Notes under the pieces: model-generated
Database searches by the model: none
Told to the model about the DNA's origin: nothing
The model's input: only the letters and a program-made list of their open reading frames with translations
Position numbers and translations under genes: made by a program
Source: DAIPKP01 sp964539095
GTDB lineage: Bacteria; Synergistota; Synergistia; Synergistales; Aminiphilaceae
Assembly (NCBI GenBank): GCA_964539095.1
Contig: CAZIFL010000007.1
Coordinates: 1 to 64,000, forward strand
Length of the DNA stretch: 64,000 bases
Direction of reading: 5' to 3'
Shown: positions 34,716 to 42,980 of the stretch, piece after piece
Position numbering within the stretch: position 1 is the stretch's first letter
Layout of the letters: each line of letters starts with the position of its first letter

Positions 34716-34783
34716 TTAGTTCGCCTGCTGCCAGGCAAACTCTTGAATCTACTCTTCCGAAAAGCCGGTGATCTTTGCCATAT
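34716..34783 (-). repeat. Rpn tail copy B (degenerate)
   Basis: The minus strand reads MAKITGFSEE-stop-IQEFAWQQAN-stop, so it is a decayed tail. In the same frame upstream (to ~34880) VERRKGIKGL resembles the Lys/Gly-rich hinge of Rpn proteins. The sequence after its stop (CGGAGAGTCATG) matches that after tail C (GGGAGAGTCATG). Bases 34613-34906 hold no gene. Confidence 0.75.
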
Positions 34784-34906
34784 TCTCGTTTGTGGCTGTG
34801 GCTGGGGGTGAAGAAGCTCCGGAGCTACGGGTTTTACCGCTTGCCAGGCCTTTGATGCCTTTGCGGCGTTCCACAAGTCAACGTTTTTTTGAAGGTTCAG
34901 CTTTTA

Positions 34907-36160
34907 TTATTGCACCGGGGTGGGTGGGCTGTCTTTTTTATAGAGCACGGTTTTCAGATAATCCTCGGTGAGTTCGAAGACCGGATCCCGGCCGTTACAG
35001 CGCCTCATGAGGGGAATCACCTTGGTGCGGATCCCCATCCCCCGGGACTCCACGTATCCATAATCCCGCAGCACGTCCATGATCAGGGGATTTCGGGGGG
35101 AACGCTGGCCGGCGATCATCTTCTCCAGAGTCATGGAGTTCTGGAGACTCCCCGGACTGATCACCTCCAGGCGATCGGCGTAAATCCCTATTTCGATATC
35201 CACGGAACGGCTCCAGTCCCGATGGGCCAGGGCGTTGATCACCACCTCCCGGAGGGCTTCCCAGGGATAGTGCCACTCCTTTTGCCGACGCATGGAGGCA
35301 TCTATCTCCCGAGCATCCCGGGAGACAAAGGGGGTGATGGCAGCGGTAAATTTCTCAATAAGTCCGGGGTCCACAAGCTCCCGGCGCCCGTCGTCGAAGG
35401 AGCGCCACCGCCCCACCAGGGGGCCGTCCAGCACCGTATCCAGCAGAGCATCATAGCTCTTTTCCTTTTCCTCAAAGGCGAAGATCCGCAATCCTCCCTG
35501 CCGGAGAATGCGCCGAGGATTGATGCCGAAACAGAGCATTCCCCCCAGAGAGCCCACAGTGTTTCCCAGGCCATCCTCTGCCAAAAATCCCATCCCCAGA
35601 AGCCGGGCAACCCAGGCCTCTTTCGTTTCCGGTATTTCGGGATCCCGAATGATATGGCGAAGGTAAAAATCCACCCGATCCATATCAAGATCCTGCATGG
35701 AGGTCCCTGCCAAGGGGAGCACTTCAAGATGCAACATCCCTCCGGTTTCGAAGAGCCGGAGCTGCTGCTCCCGAGTAGCCAAATCCGACCGGTTCCCCAT
35801 GCGCAGATAGATCTCCTCCCGGCCATGATGCCGCAAGACGTAGGGCTTGGAAATTCCAGGCCCCACGGTAATAACCCCTACTCTCTTCCCAGATTCCAGA
35901 GAAACTTCCTCGTAAAAAGGGATAATCTGGGGATGCACCTTATCCCGAAAGACGTTCAAAACCCACTCCTGAGCATCTTTTCGGCTCAATCCGGAAACGG
36001 TACCATCATCTTCTGCTCCCAGAAAAATCCGCCCACCCCGAAGGTTGGCGAGGGCCACAACCTCTTTGGCAAGCTGTTCCGGCCGTATATCATCCCGTTT
36101 GAACTCCACCCCGGAATTTTCTCCCTGAGCGAGATATTCCAAAAGTTCTTTTTCCAGCAT
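34907..36160 (-). CDS. AlbA_2-domain ATP-binding protein (COG2865-type)
   Basis: 417 aa. The N-terminal AlbA_2/Schlafen-like domain has GENSGVEFKRD, EVVALANLRGGRIFLGAEDDG. The C-terminal GHKL-type ATPase region has ALREVVINALAHRDWS and SPRNPLIMDVLRDYGYVESRGMG. Such proteins are regulators or defence-linked factors; the role here is unknown. Start ATG 36160 has AAGGGAGAG; the frame extends upstream only through the Rpn tail in another frame. It starts 10 nt after the stop of the Rpn gene at 36171. Confidence 0.75.
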   Translation of the reverse strand: MLEKELLEYLAQGENSGVEFKRDDIRPEQLAKEVVALANLRGGRIFLGAEDDGTVSGLSRKDAQEWVLNVFRDKVHPQIIPFYEEVSLESGKRVGVITVGPGISKPYVLRHHGREEIYLRMGNRSDLATREQQLRLFETGGMLHLEVLPLAGTSMQDLDMDRVDFYLRHIIRDPEIPETKEAWVARLLGMGFLAEDGLGNTVGSLGGMLCFGINPRRILRQGGLRIFAFEEKEKSYDALLDTVLDGPLVGRWRSFDDGRRELVDPGLIEKFTAAITPFVSRDAREIDASMRRQKEWHYPWEALREVVINALAHRDWSRSVDIEIGIYADRLEVISPGSLQNSMTLEKMIAGQRSPRNPLIMDVLRDYGYVESRGMGIRTKVIPLMRRCNGRDPVFELTEDYLKTVLYKKDSPPTPVQ

Positions 36161-36170
36161 GACTCTCCCT

Positions 36171-37190
36171 TCAGTTCGCCTGCTGCCGGGCAAACTCCTG
36201 AATCTCCTCTTCCGAAAAACCGGTGATTTTTGCAATGGTGGGGAGGGGGATCCCCTCTCGGAGCATGGAGACTGCGAGGGTGATATGCGCCTCCTGACGG
36301 CCTTTCTGCATGCCCTTACGCAACCCCTTCTCTATCCCCTTACGCTCCATCAGACTAATATACATGCCGCCCTCCTCCTTTCCCTTCCGTTCCAGTTCCT
36401 GTTCCCATTCCTGCCACACCTCTGCATCCCTAATGTGAGTAACGCCCTCAATAAACCAGAGGAGCCACAATTTCTCATCCCTGCTCCATCCCCGCTCATT
36501 CAGGATATTCAGCATGGTTTTCATGTAGATCAGCTTTCGGGCATCCTGTCTTCGGTGCCTCCACGCCTGAATCCCTGCATAGTGGGCAAGATCAAAGGGG
36601 TTGTCGCTCTTCTGCAAGGCCTCTTCATCCCCCTCGTAAATCTTGAAAACCGGATATTCATAGAGCACCCTAGCACCAAATTTCTCCCAGAGATAGCATC
36701 CCTTCTCCTGCCCTTTTCCGATGGGTTGGGTCAGAAGGGCCACTCCCATGACAGGGCGATTATATCGGCCCTCCAGAAGGCAGCGGTACCGATGCATCCG
36801 AAGGGGGAAGTTCTCCCGGCCCCCCTGCCCCTGCACCTCCGCATGAAGGAGGATCCAGGTACTTTCTCCGGTAAGAAGAGGAACATCCGCAAGAACATCC
36901 ACAAAACGCCCTCCGTCGGGATCCCCTTCGGTATACTGCCGGGTAAATCGGGCAAGGCGCTGGAGTTCCTTATCCAGAAAGGTCACGGAACGGCTGGTAT
37001 CCACCGCCCCGGCCATTTCAGGAAGAACAGACCGCAGCATAGGAAGAAAAAGATTGGTGAGTATCTCTTTCCAGAGAGAGTCATCACACCTGTTCTCTGA
37101 GGAAGAGACATCCTCCCCGTCCCCGATGTTGTTGCTGGGATTGTTACCGGAAGAACCCTTGTGCTCGTCGCCTCTCCTGGCTCTTACCAT
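36171..37190 (-). CDS. Rpn-family (PD-(D/E)XK) recombination-promoting nuclease / putative transposase
   Basis: 339 aa. YDDSLWKE-like start (CDDSLWKEILTNLFLPMLRS), GGRFVDVLADVPLLTGEST, then WILLHAEVQG with Asp and Glu-x-Gln as the nuclease core of the YhgA/Rpn group. MHRYRCLLEGRYNRPVMG follows. The hinge MERKGIEKGLRKGMQKGRQE leads to the tail ITLAVSMLREGIPLPTIAKI. ATG 37190 has AGGAG at 9 nt. The nuclease part is closest to the gene at 43430 but the tail matches the gene at 38640, so it looks recombinant. Confidence 0.8.
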   Translation of the reverse strand: MVRARRGDEHKGSSGNNPSNNIGDGEDVSSSENRCDDSLWKEILTNLFLPMLRSVLPEMAGAVDTSRSVTFLDKELQRLARFTRQYTEGDPDGGRFVDVLADVPLLTGESTWILLHAEVQGQGGRENFPLRMHRYRCLLEGRYNRPVMGVALLTQPIGKGQEKGCYLWEKFGARVLYEYPVFKIYEGDEEALQKSDNPFDLAHYAGIQAWRHRRQDARKLIYMKTMLNILNERGWSRDEKLWLLWFIEGVTHIRDAEVWQEWEQELERKGKEEGGMYISLMERKGIEKGLRKGMQKGRQEAHITLAVSMLREGIPLPTIAKITGFSEEEIQEFARQQAN

Positions 37191-37219
37191 ACCGCAACAC
37201 TCCTAACAAAAAACTTTTA

Positions 37220-37280
37220 TCACTGCGTCTGCTGCCGGGCAAACTCCTGAATCTCTTCTTCCGAAAAGCCGGTGATTGTT
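37220..37280 (-). repeat. Rpn tail copy D (solo)
   Basis: ATITGFSEEEIQEFARQQTQ-stop, with no nuclease upstream. It lies between the RelE/HigB-like toxin stop and the ribosome site of the Rpn gene at 37190. Confidence 0.8.
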
Positions 37281-37292
37281 GCACCTTCCAGT

Positions 37293-37577
37293 TTACAACT
37301 TTTTCAATATCATAGCATCGTAATCGGCATGGCTGCCTATCCAGAACCAAAGAATGGCATTTTTTCGAGAAGGACAAGCAAAGCCCAAAGCTCGATAATG
37401 CAATCCTACCCGGACCGACCAAAGTTTTCCCACCTTCTTGAGACGCAACGACGGATGCCCCGGTTCAGAACGTAGCAACACAAAATTCTTATCCCCCAGG
37501 GCTTGAACTTCTCCAGGCAAAGCATTATAAAGCTCCCAAAACTCAGGAGTGGTACAATGTTCTAAAGAGGTTTGCAT
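37293..37577 (-). CDS. RelE/HigB-like toxin
   Basis: 94 aa. FWELYNALPGEVQALGDKNF, HPSLRLKKVGKLWSVRVGLHYRAL (written here as two blocks: HPSLRLKKVGKLW and SVRVGLHYRALG) and WIGSHADYDAMI are the motifs of the RelE/ParE-superfamily group with WIGSHaeYD ends. Likely a ribosome-dependent RNase; the activity is inferred. It overlaps its antitoxin by 16 nt. The stop is ~13 nt before tail D. Confidence 0.8.
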   Translation of the reverse strand: MQTSLEHCTTPEFWELYNALPGEVQALGDKNFVLLRSEPGHPSLRLKKVGKLWSVRVGLHYRALGFACPSRKNAILWFWIGSHADYDAMILKKL

Positions 37578-37762
37578 TGATTTTTTGCAAAAGATTGCGA
37601 TGCTGCCTCCATCATCTTTTTCAAGGGATCAGAGTCTTGATCCTTAAGTAGCTGCGCATCCCACCGCTCGCCTTCGTATGCGGCAAACCACCGGGAGAAT
37701 TCTCTTAGATCTTTTTCTTCCAACGAAGAGACCGCTTCTTTAAGTTCCGCCATCCTTATCAT
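37562..37762 (-). CDS. cognate antitoxin of the RelE/HigB-like toxin
   Basis: 66 aa from ATG 37762 with AGGAGGTG at 7 nt. LKEAVSSLEEKDLREFSRWF and ERWDAQLLKDQDSDPLKKMM fit the small acidic W-x-x-E/WD.Q..D antitoxins paired with such toxins. Order is antitoxin first. The frame is open to 37822, immediately after tail E. Confidence 0.7.
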   Translation of the reverse strand: MIRMAELKEAVSSLEEKDLREFSRWFAAYEGERWDAQLLKDQDSDPLKKMMEAASQSFAKNQCKPL

Positions 37763-37827
37763 GACAAACACCTCCTGAAAACATCCTTCTTCATCCTTGA
37801 AAATCAATTCTACCACCCTCACGGCAC

Positions 37828-37921
37828 CTGCTACGGGACAAACTCCTGAATCTCTTCTTCCGAAAAGTCGGTGATCTTTGCGATGATAGGAAGGGGAATC
37901 CCCTCTCGGAGCATGGAGACT
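37828..37921 (-). repeat. Rpn tail copy E (solo)
   Basis: Encodes SMLREGIPLPIIAKITDFSE and EEIQEFVP before an in-frame TAG. Its left boundary is ~10 nt after the hicB stop, and its right boundary is just before the antitoxin. Confidence 0.8.
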
Positions 37922-37930
37922 ATTTACAGC

Positions 37931-38335
37931 CTACACACCGAGGCGTTCTTTTAACCCCTCTTGCAGTATGCTGGAAAAGTTGAGGTTATTCTCTATGCCA
38001 AGCTTATTCAGGTAGGCGGGGATGGTGACACTCTTAGTAATGCTTCTATGTGCCTCTTCTTCCCGCACGATATCCATCCGCACGGCAATAGCCATAAGCA
38101 CTCCCCCCTTTTCCACGGCAATCTTGTCGAAGGGGGTGGGGGGAGGAATGGGGTCGTCATCCTGTTCCATGCCGTAGAGAAAACCTTCGAGAGCTTCCTT
38201 TGCACTCTCCAAGGCCTCTTCCATGGTTTCACCGAAGGTAACACAGCCCGGAAGATCTGGAAATTCTACGCAAATAGCATCATCATCATGGAAAAAGACC
38301 GCCGGATAGATGCGCAAATCTTTTTTCGCAGCCAT
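37931..38335 (-). CDS. hicB: HicB-family antitoxin
   Basis: 134 aa. IYPAVFFHDDDAICVEFPDLPGCVTFGETMEEAL (ferredoxin-like HicB fold; key words VEFPDLPGC and TFGET) is followed by a C-terminal DNA-binding part (SVTIPAYLNKLGIENNLNFS). ATG 38335 has GGAG at 8 nt. The frame is open upstream through hicA but that part is a shadow. It lies 41 nt after hicA. Confidence 0.88.
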   Translation of the reverse strand: MAAKKDLRIYPAVFFHDDDAICVEFPDLPGCVTFGETMEEALESAKEALEGFLYGMEQDDDPIPPPTPFDKIAVEKGGVLMAIAVRMDIVREEEAHRSITKSVTIPAYLNKLGIENNLNFSSILQEGLKERLGV

Positions 38336-38376
38336 AATCATCACTCCGTTCTGCATGGTATAGGAAAGGCTCAGGG

Positions 38377-38571
38377 CTATTCCAACCCCGCCTGTCTCAG
38401 GATGCTCTTGGCCACCCGGATGGGAAGGTCTTTGTTGGGGTGAGGAACTGACACCTTGCCCTTCTTCACGGGGTGCTTGAACTGATGGTGGTCTCCTCTG
38501 ATGGTGTGGAGTTTCCATCCATGGGCTTCAAGCAATTTGATCATTTCTCGACTGCTATACGCCTTGATCAT
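38377..38571 (-). CDS. hicA: HicA-family mRNA interferase toxin
   Basis: 64 aa dsRBD-like fold. SSREMIKLLEAHGWKLH and the catalytic His in GDHHQFKHP are intact, as is VSVPHPNKDLPIRVAKSIL. ATG 38571 has AGGGGG at 6 nt; the GTG at 38577 abuts it. First gene of hicAB. Confidence 0.92.
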   Translation of the reverse strand: MIKAYSSREMIKLLEAHGWKLHTIRGDHHQFKHPVKKGKVSVPHPNKDLPIRVAKSILRQAGLE

Positions 38572-38592
38572 GACCACCCCCTGACAAAAATC

Positions 38593-38621
38593 ACTTTAGC
38601 ACTGGTTGCAACAAGTGTCAA
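38593..38621 (-). promoter_or_regulatory. hicAB promoter with nested palindromes
   Basis: On the minus strand TTGACA (38621-38616), 17 nt, TAAAGT (38598-38593). The spacer and flanks hold symmetric CACTTT/AAAGTG and CACT/AGTG pairs, a likely HicB operator. Confidence 0.7.
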
Positions 38622-38639
38622 AAGTGAAAAAACAGGCCG

Positions 38640-39608
38640 TCACTGCGTCTGCTGCCGGGCAAACTCCTGAATCTCCTCTCCCGAAAAACCGGTGATCTTT
38701 GCGATGGTGGGGAGGGGGATCCCTTCTCGGAGCATGGAGACTGCGAGGGTGATATGCGCTTCCCGACGGCCTTCTTGGCGACCTTCCAAACGACCTTCCA
38801 AACGGCCTTCTTGGCGGCCTTCCTGTTTGAGGGTTCGAATCTCTCGTTCCAGATAGCTGATCATCTCTTCCGCCTCCTCGTTTTCGAAAAATTCCTCCAG
38901 AGAATTTCCTTCATGGTGCCTGCCTTCTTTTTCCAGCAGTATTTTCAGATACCCCAGCAGGTACCTCGCAAATACTTTACTCTCCTCGAAGGGAAGCTCT
39001 CCTAAGAACTGATGTATTTTTTCAAGGGAGTGAAGAAGGTTTTCCTCTTTGGCAGGGTTAGCGAGGTAGAGCAATCCCCCCAGGGCATCCTTGAAGGAGA
39101 GCAGCTCCTGGGTGGTTTTATCCCGAAGGGAGATGAGGCGGTAGGTGAAATCCGGGATGTATCCGTGAAACTCCTCGGCGTGCTCCACCTTTCCCCTGAA
39201 GTTTCTTTCCGCAGTCCACCGCTTGGCTCCCTCATAAAATACCACGGGAACGATGGGAGGAAGGAGAAAGCTTTTGCGTCTGGCATGCTCCCCCGCCTCT
39301 TCCACGCAACGCCCCCAGAGCTGTACCATGTAGGAGAGAAGCCGATAGGGCATGAGAAAATCCGTTTCCGACTGGTGCTCCACCAGAACGTAGACGTAGA
39401 GCTTGTTATCCCCGGTGTGGATGGAGTAGACCACGTCGGAGAGCTTTTCGGTGAGATCCGGCGGAATGAAGGTGATGTTCTCCAGCACAAGATCATCCAG
39501 AGTGAGGGTTTCGGGATCCACGGTATAGGGAAGATCCTGCCGGAGGAACCGAAGAAAGAGTTCCTTATCCCCCAAGAGCCTACGAAAGGCTTTGTCCTTT
39601 TTGCCCAT
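38640..39608 (-). CDS. Rpn-family recombination-promoting nuclease / putative transposase (Transposase_31 group)
   Basis: 322 aa from ATG 39608 with AAAGGAG. The core LSDVVYSIHTGDNKLYVYVL then VEHQSETDF gives the Asp and Glu-x-Gln of Rpn nucleases; LMPYRLLSYMVQLWGR follows. LEREIRTLKQEGRQEGR begins a run of (E/L)GR repeats leading to the tail IPLPTIAKITGFSGEEIQEF. Rpn proteins increase RecA-independent recombination in E. coli. Tail F is its true C-terminus. Confidence 0.85.
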   Translation of the reverse strand: MGKKDKAFRRLLGDKELFLRFLRQDLPYTVDPETLTLDDLVLENITFIPPDLTEKLSDVVYSIHTGDNKLYVYVLVEHQSETDFLMPYRLLSYMVQLWGRCVEEAGEHARRKSFLLPPIVPVVFYEGAKRWTAERNFRGKVEHAEEFHGYIPDFTYRLISLRDKTTQELLSFKDALGGLLYLANPAKEENLLHSLEKIHQFLGELPFEESKVFARYLLGYLKILLEKEGRHHEGNSLEEFFENEEAEEMISYLEREIRTLKQEGRQEGRLEGRLEGRQEGRREAHITLAVSMLREGIPLPTIAKITGFSGEEIQEFARQQTQ

Positions 39609-39633
39609 AAAATACGCTCCTTTGCTTCTCCTC

Positions 39634-39678
39634 TCAGTTCGTCTGCTGCGGGGCAAACTCCAGAATCTCTTCTTCCCG
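39634..39678 (-). repeat. Rpn tail copy G (solo, truncated)
   Basis: Encodes only EEEILEFAPQQTN-stop, directly upstream of the ribosome site of the Rpn gene at 39608. It abuts the terminator at 39681-39725, which marks the end of the array. Confidence 0.65.
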
Positions 39679-39680
39679 CA

Positions 39681-39725
39681 ATATAAAACGCCGGGAGACC
39701 GGGATAATCCGGGTCTCCCGGCGTT
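39681..39725 (-). terminator. Rho-independent terminator
   Basis: A perfect 14-bp stem (arms 39687-39700 and 39712-39725) followed on the minus strand by TTTTATAT. It ends the 39788-40558 transcript. Confidence 0.85.
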
Positions 39726-39787
39726 GTGAAGATCAACGGGTAGGGTTGGCTATGTTCCTTTGGGGAAACAGAATCTTCCCTTAGGGG

Positions 39788-40558
39788 TTAATCCGTCTGG
39801 TGCTGCAGCTCATCCATGCGTTTCTGCACTTCCAGAAGCTCTGCGTAAATCCCTTTCAGTTCCTCTTCCAGCTCTATTTTGCGGCTGTTGAGGAGCTTGG
39901 TACGCTTGAGAAGCCGATCAATCTCAAACTGCCGCATGGCCTTGCCGGAGAAGAGTTTTTCCGGGTTGTCTCTGTAGATGTCCCAGAAGAAGCTGACGTC
40001 TCCCGCAAGGATACTGCTAATACCAGCTCTCAAGGTAACGCGCACCGTCTTGGCTCCTTCAAGAAGAGGTTTATTATTTTCATCAAACCGGGGGAAATAA
40101 ACATAACCATTAACATCGCCCTGGAGACGAAAATTAAACCTTTTATCGTAGTCCACAGGCTTGTAGTCTTTATTGTTAATTCTTAAAGTTATCATGTCAT
40201 CGAAAGGGGCCATGTGCATGGAAGGGCCATAGTTACGGATAGAGACTTCCACAGGAATATATTCGTCTATTTCGAGGGTTCTCAGCAGGTTGTACAGATA
40301 GTTCTCTTTTTCATCTTGAGTCCAGAGATTCTTATTCGCCTCATCCTCTACCAGAGCACTAAGGTATTCTTCAGAAAACCAGGTAACCCGCAAGTCCAAT
40401 TGTCCTCCGAAATCCCCGGTAAAGCTTTGAACCCTACTCCATCTTGCGAGAGTGTCATCAAGAGAAGCAGCTTCTCCAAGAAAAGTACTGCAAAAAAACA
40501 TCCACATCAACGAAAAAAATCCAAAAAAGAAAAACACCCTTGAACCATTTTTTTTCAT
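39788..40558 (-). CDS. Secreted protein of unknown function with C-terminal coiled coil
   Basis: 256 aa from ATG 40558 after GGGAGAG. Signal peptide at residues ~8-30 (FFFFGFFSLMWMFFCSTFLG). The middle is beta-rich (VEVSIRNYGPSMHM, VRVTLRAGISSILAG, FFWDIYRDNPEKLFSG). Residues ~205-256 are heptads (KIELEEELKGIYAELLEVQK). No family recognised. It is separately terminated on both sides. Confidence 0.6.
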   Translation of the reverse strand: MKKNGSRVFFFFGFFSLMWMFFCSTFLGEAASLDDTLARWSRVQSFTGDFGGQLDLRVTWFSEEYLSALVEDEANKNLWTQDEKENYLYNLLRTLEIDEYIPVEVSIRNYGPSMHMAPFDDMITLRINNKDYKPVDYDKRFNFRLQGDVNGYVYFPRFDENNKPLLEGAKTVRVTLRAGISSILAGDVSFFWDIYRDNPEKLFSGKAMRQFEIDRLLKRTKLLNSRKIELEEELKGIYAELLEVQKRMDELQHQTD

Positions 40559-40606
40559 AGTAGACTCTCCCTCTAAATTTTTAGGAACGAACATAGCGAA
40601 GTATAT

Positions 40607-40645
40607 ACCAAAAAAGAGGAGAAGGGAAACCCCTCTCCTCTTTAA
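40607..40645 (-). terminator. Rho-independent terminator of the SLH porin gene
   Basis: Arms AAAGAGGAGA / CTCCTCTTT with GGG/CCC inside; on the minus strand TTTTTTGG follows. Confidence 0.85.
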
Positions 40646-40677
40646 AAGCTAAATCGCTAAGACTTAATCCCTAAACC

Positions 40678-42231
40678 CTAGAAGTACACCTGAGTCCGAA
40701 GGCGAATGAGGCTGTCGTCGTCGTAGTACTTCTGGTTGCTTCCCTTACCGTAATCAACTTTGTCATAAACGAGCTCGAAACGCACCGCAGGATTGAGCCA
40801 ATATTCAACTCCAAAACTCATGTTTTGGGTGTCATCTTTGCCACTAGCATTAAATTCAGCATTTACATAGCGCTGGAAGGTCGCCCACTTATCGTTCCAT
40901 TTCTGCTTTGCCCGAACGAACATAACAGTGGTCTCATCATAGTTATAGCCACCAGCCATACGATTAATCAGAATGGGAGCACCATAGTTGTCATAAGCCA
41001 TGTCAGAGGTAAACCAAGCTGCATCGCCAGCATAGTTAGGTCCGTCGCCGATGTAATCTTGATCCATGTGAGCATACTCCAACCACAGGCTGGTGAATCC
41101 AAAGGCCTCCTGGGAAATGTCAACGATGGCACGGTATGCCTTGGGGCTGTCGTCCCGGTTCTGACCAAGATAATTCTGGGCTCCATTCGCCCAATCGATA
41201 TCCTGCATGTAGTAGGCACCCTTGAAGGCGATGGCGGGAGTAAAATTGACGGTGAAATTCGCCATATACAGATTGGCATCGCTCCAATCCTTCTTAGTGA
41301 GGGTGTAATCATCATCATCCGCATCATCCATGTAAGCCATTACGCCGAAACGGAACTTCTCATTGAAGTTGAAATCCGCCCGGAAAGCAGCCAAGGTAGC
41401 ATCGGTGGTGGCATCATAGGTCTTTCCATTGATATCGGTCCACTGAGTGGCACCCTTATCCTGATGGCCTACGAAAAACCAAACATCCGCCATGCCCCAG
41501 CTCTTGGAGAACATGAAACCGGTTCGTGTGACATCACCCGCAAAAGGCTCATTATCCACATAGAAACCGAGTTCGTCTTCCCAGTCGATGTACTGGTTAC
41601 CAACCTTAAGAGTGATATCCCAAGGAAGCTGGGTCTGGATCCAATAACGCTCAAACACTGCACCGGATCCACCAATACGAGCCTGAAACATGGTGGTGTC
41701 GTTGATGTACTTCCGGAGATAGATACGATACCGATTCAGGTTCATATCTCGCTCGCCGCCAAAACCATAAGCGTTGACATAAGCACCGGTATCATCGTAC
41801 ACGTTATCATTGTTGCCGATTTTCGTGTCCATCCGGAATTCTCCCCAGAGCTGCCATCCGCCAAGACGATCTTCCATCACAGCGAGACGCTCGTCGATGT
41901 TCTCAACCTTCACGCCGAGGGCATCAAGTTCGTCTTTGAACTCCACTACGAGTCTCTTCAGCATCTCCACGTCCTGCTTGGAAGCTTTGGTCATGTCGAC
42001 GACTGCGAGAGCACGAGCCACGATGGTGGCCATTTCGTAACGGGTCATGGGCTGGTTGCCTTTGAAGGTGGCATCGGGATAACCGTTGATCACGCCGCTG
42101 GCAGCCAGCTGGCTGATGGCGTCATAGGCCCAGTGGTTCATGGGCACATCCATAAAGGGATTGGCCGCGAGTGCGGGAGCGGCGAAAGCTACGAGAGCTG
42201 CCACTGCCACGAGTGCAAGAATCTTTTTCAT
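40678..42231 (-). CDS. SLH-domain outer-membrane porin (OmpM-like)
   Basis: 517 aa. Signal peptide ends ALA|AN. SLH domain at ~25-72 (FMDVPMNHWAYDAISQLAAS, YPDATFKGNQPMTRYEMATI), which binds cell-wall polymers. A coiled coil lies at ~83-122. The rest is a beta-barrel of alternating aromatic strands ending in Phe (LRTQVYF), the recognition signal for barrel insertion. Such proteins tether the outer membrane to peptidoglycan in diderm Negativicutes and Synergistota and act as abundant porins. GGGGG lies upstream of the ATG. Confidence 0.88.
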   Translation of the reverse strand: MKKILALVAVAALVAFAAPALAANPFMDVPMNHWAYDAISQLAASGVINGYPDATFKGNQPMTRYEMATIVARALAVVDMTKASKQDVEMLKRLVVEFKDELDALGVKVENIDERLAVMEDRLGGWQLWGEFRMDTKIGNNDNVYDDTGAYVNAYGFGGERDMNLNRYRIYLRKYINDTTMFQARIGGSGAVFERYWIQTQLPWDITLKVGNQYIDWEDELGFYVDNEPFAGDVTRTGFMFSKSWGMADVWFFVGHQDKGATQWTDINGKTYDATTDATLAAFRADFNFNEKFRFGVMAYMDDADDDDYTLTKKDWSDANLYMANFTVNFTPAIAFKGAYYMQDIDWANGAQNYLGQNRDDSPKAYRAIVDISQEAFGFTSLWLEYAHMDQDYIGDGPNYAGDAAWFTSDMAYDNYGAPILINRMAGGYNYDETTVMFVRAKQKWNDKWATFQRYVNAEFNASGKDDTQNMSFGVEYWLNPAVRFELVYDKVDYGKGSNQKYYDDDSLIRLRTQVYF

Positions 42232-42833
42232 AATTGTAAAACCCCCTGTTTTCTATATGTGCGGCTTCGAGAAAACCGAGGCAAAAACCCTAACATGTGA
42301 AAAAGTATCCACGTTTCCTTTTTCCTTGCTTTGGATTTCTCCTACGGATAATTCTTAAAGTCCGCCTTCCGTTATGTCTGCTCGGGTCGTATTGGCTGGG
42401 GGTTTGCACCTCCTTTCGCGCCGTCGGACCTTATATGCCACAGAACGAGGAAGCCTTGTCAAGATGCCTCTTCCAGCTTTTTGGAAGAGCCTCCGGAAGG
42501 GAGAGATCCGTAAAAATGCCTACCCCTCTTCTTCCGCTTGGTATCTTACACATTCTCATGCATTTCTTCAATGGGCCTAGAGACCTATTTCTGAAAAACC
42601 CCTGGGGTTTCTCTCTTTTTTTCCCCAGTTTTTCCGGTTTTTCCTATTTTTGAGCCTGCAACAGGCCACCAAAGATCGACTCTACACGCAAGAAACCCGG
42701 CGTCAAAGCACCAGCCCACAGTTTGCCGTAGAAAGGCCAGGGGCGGAGAATCTGCAAAGATCGCCTTGGATCAAAATCAGTGGGCGGCGTTGTTTTTGCC
42801 TTCAACTAACCACTAATCACTAGCCACTAACAA
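42232..42833. other. 600-bp intergenic region without a convincing gene
   Basis: It contains the porin leader, pyrimidine-rich stretches (42590-42650) and at 42803-42837 a CACTA-based repeat (AACTAACCACTAATCACTAG) related to motifs at 32.4 and 44.8 kb. Short frames here show no family resemblance or ribosome sites. Confidence 0.5.
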
Positions 42834-42980
42834 CTAGATTTTTCCCGCCAGGGTGCGGATTTCTTCTTCCGAAAGGCCCGTAAACTTTACGATGACAGAC
42901 ATGGCAAGGCCTTCCCTACGACCCTCCACACTACCTGCCTTCTTGATCTTCCGTATTTCCTTCTCCAGGAGCTTCTTGAC
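42834..42980 (-). pseudogene. relic of a second-type Rpn C-terminus
   Basis: Encodes KKLLEKEIRKIKKAGSVEGR, then MSVIVKFTGLSEEEIRTLAG. The tail matches that of the Rpn gene at 44798 (MSVIVKFTGLTEEEIRTLAG). The nuclease domain is cut off by the transposase relic on the other strand. Confidence 0.7.

Noticed and set aside
34505..34876. 123-codon minus-strand frame across the yoeB end and tail B
   Set aside because: Another frame contains the decayed tail; this one covers yoeB antisense and GC hairpins with no motif.
33634..39680. CRISPR or integron array as explanation of the repeated tails
   Set aside because: Repeats are coding tails of unequal length with whole genes between them; no short regular spacers, no integrase gene and no attC-like inverted structure in the repeat.
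40825..42300. 491-codon plus-strand frame
   Set aside because: Exact antisense shadow of the SLH porin; repeated Ile/His/Val words reflect the complement of Asp/Asn/Tyr codons.
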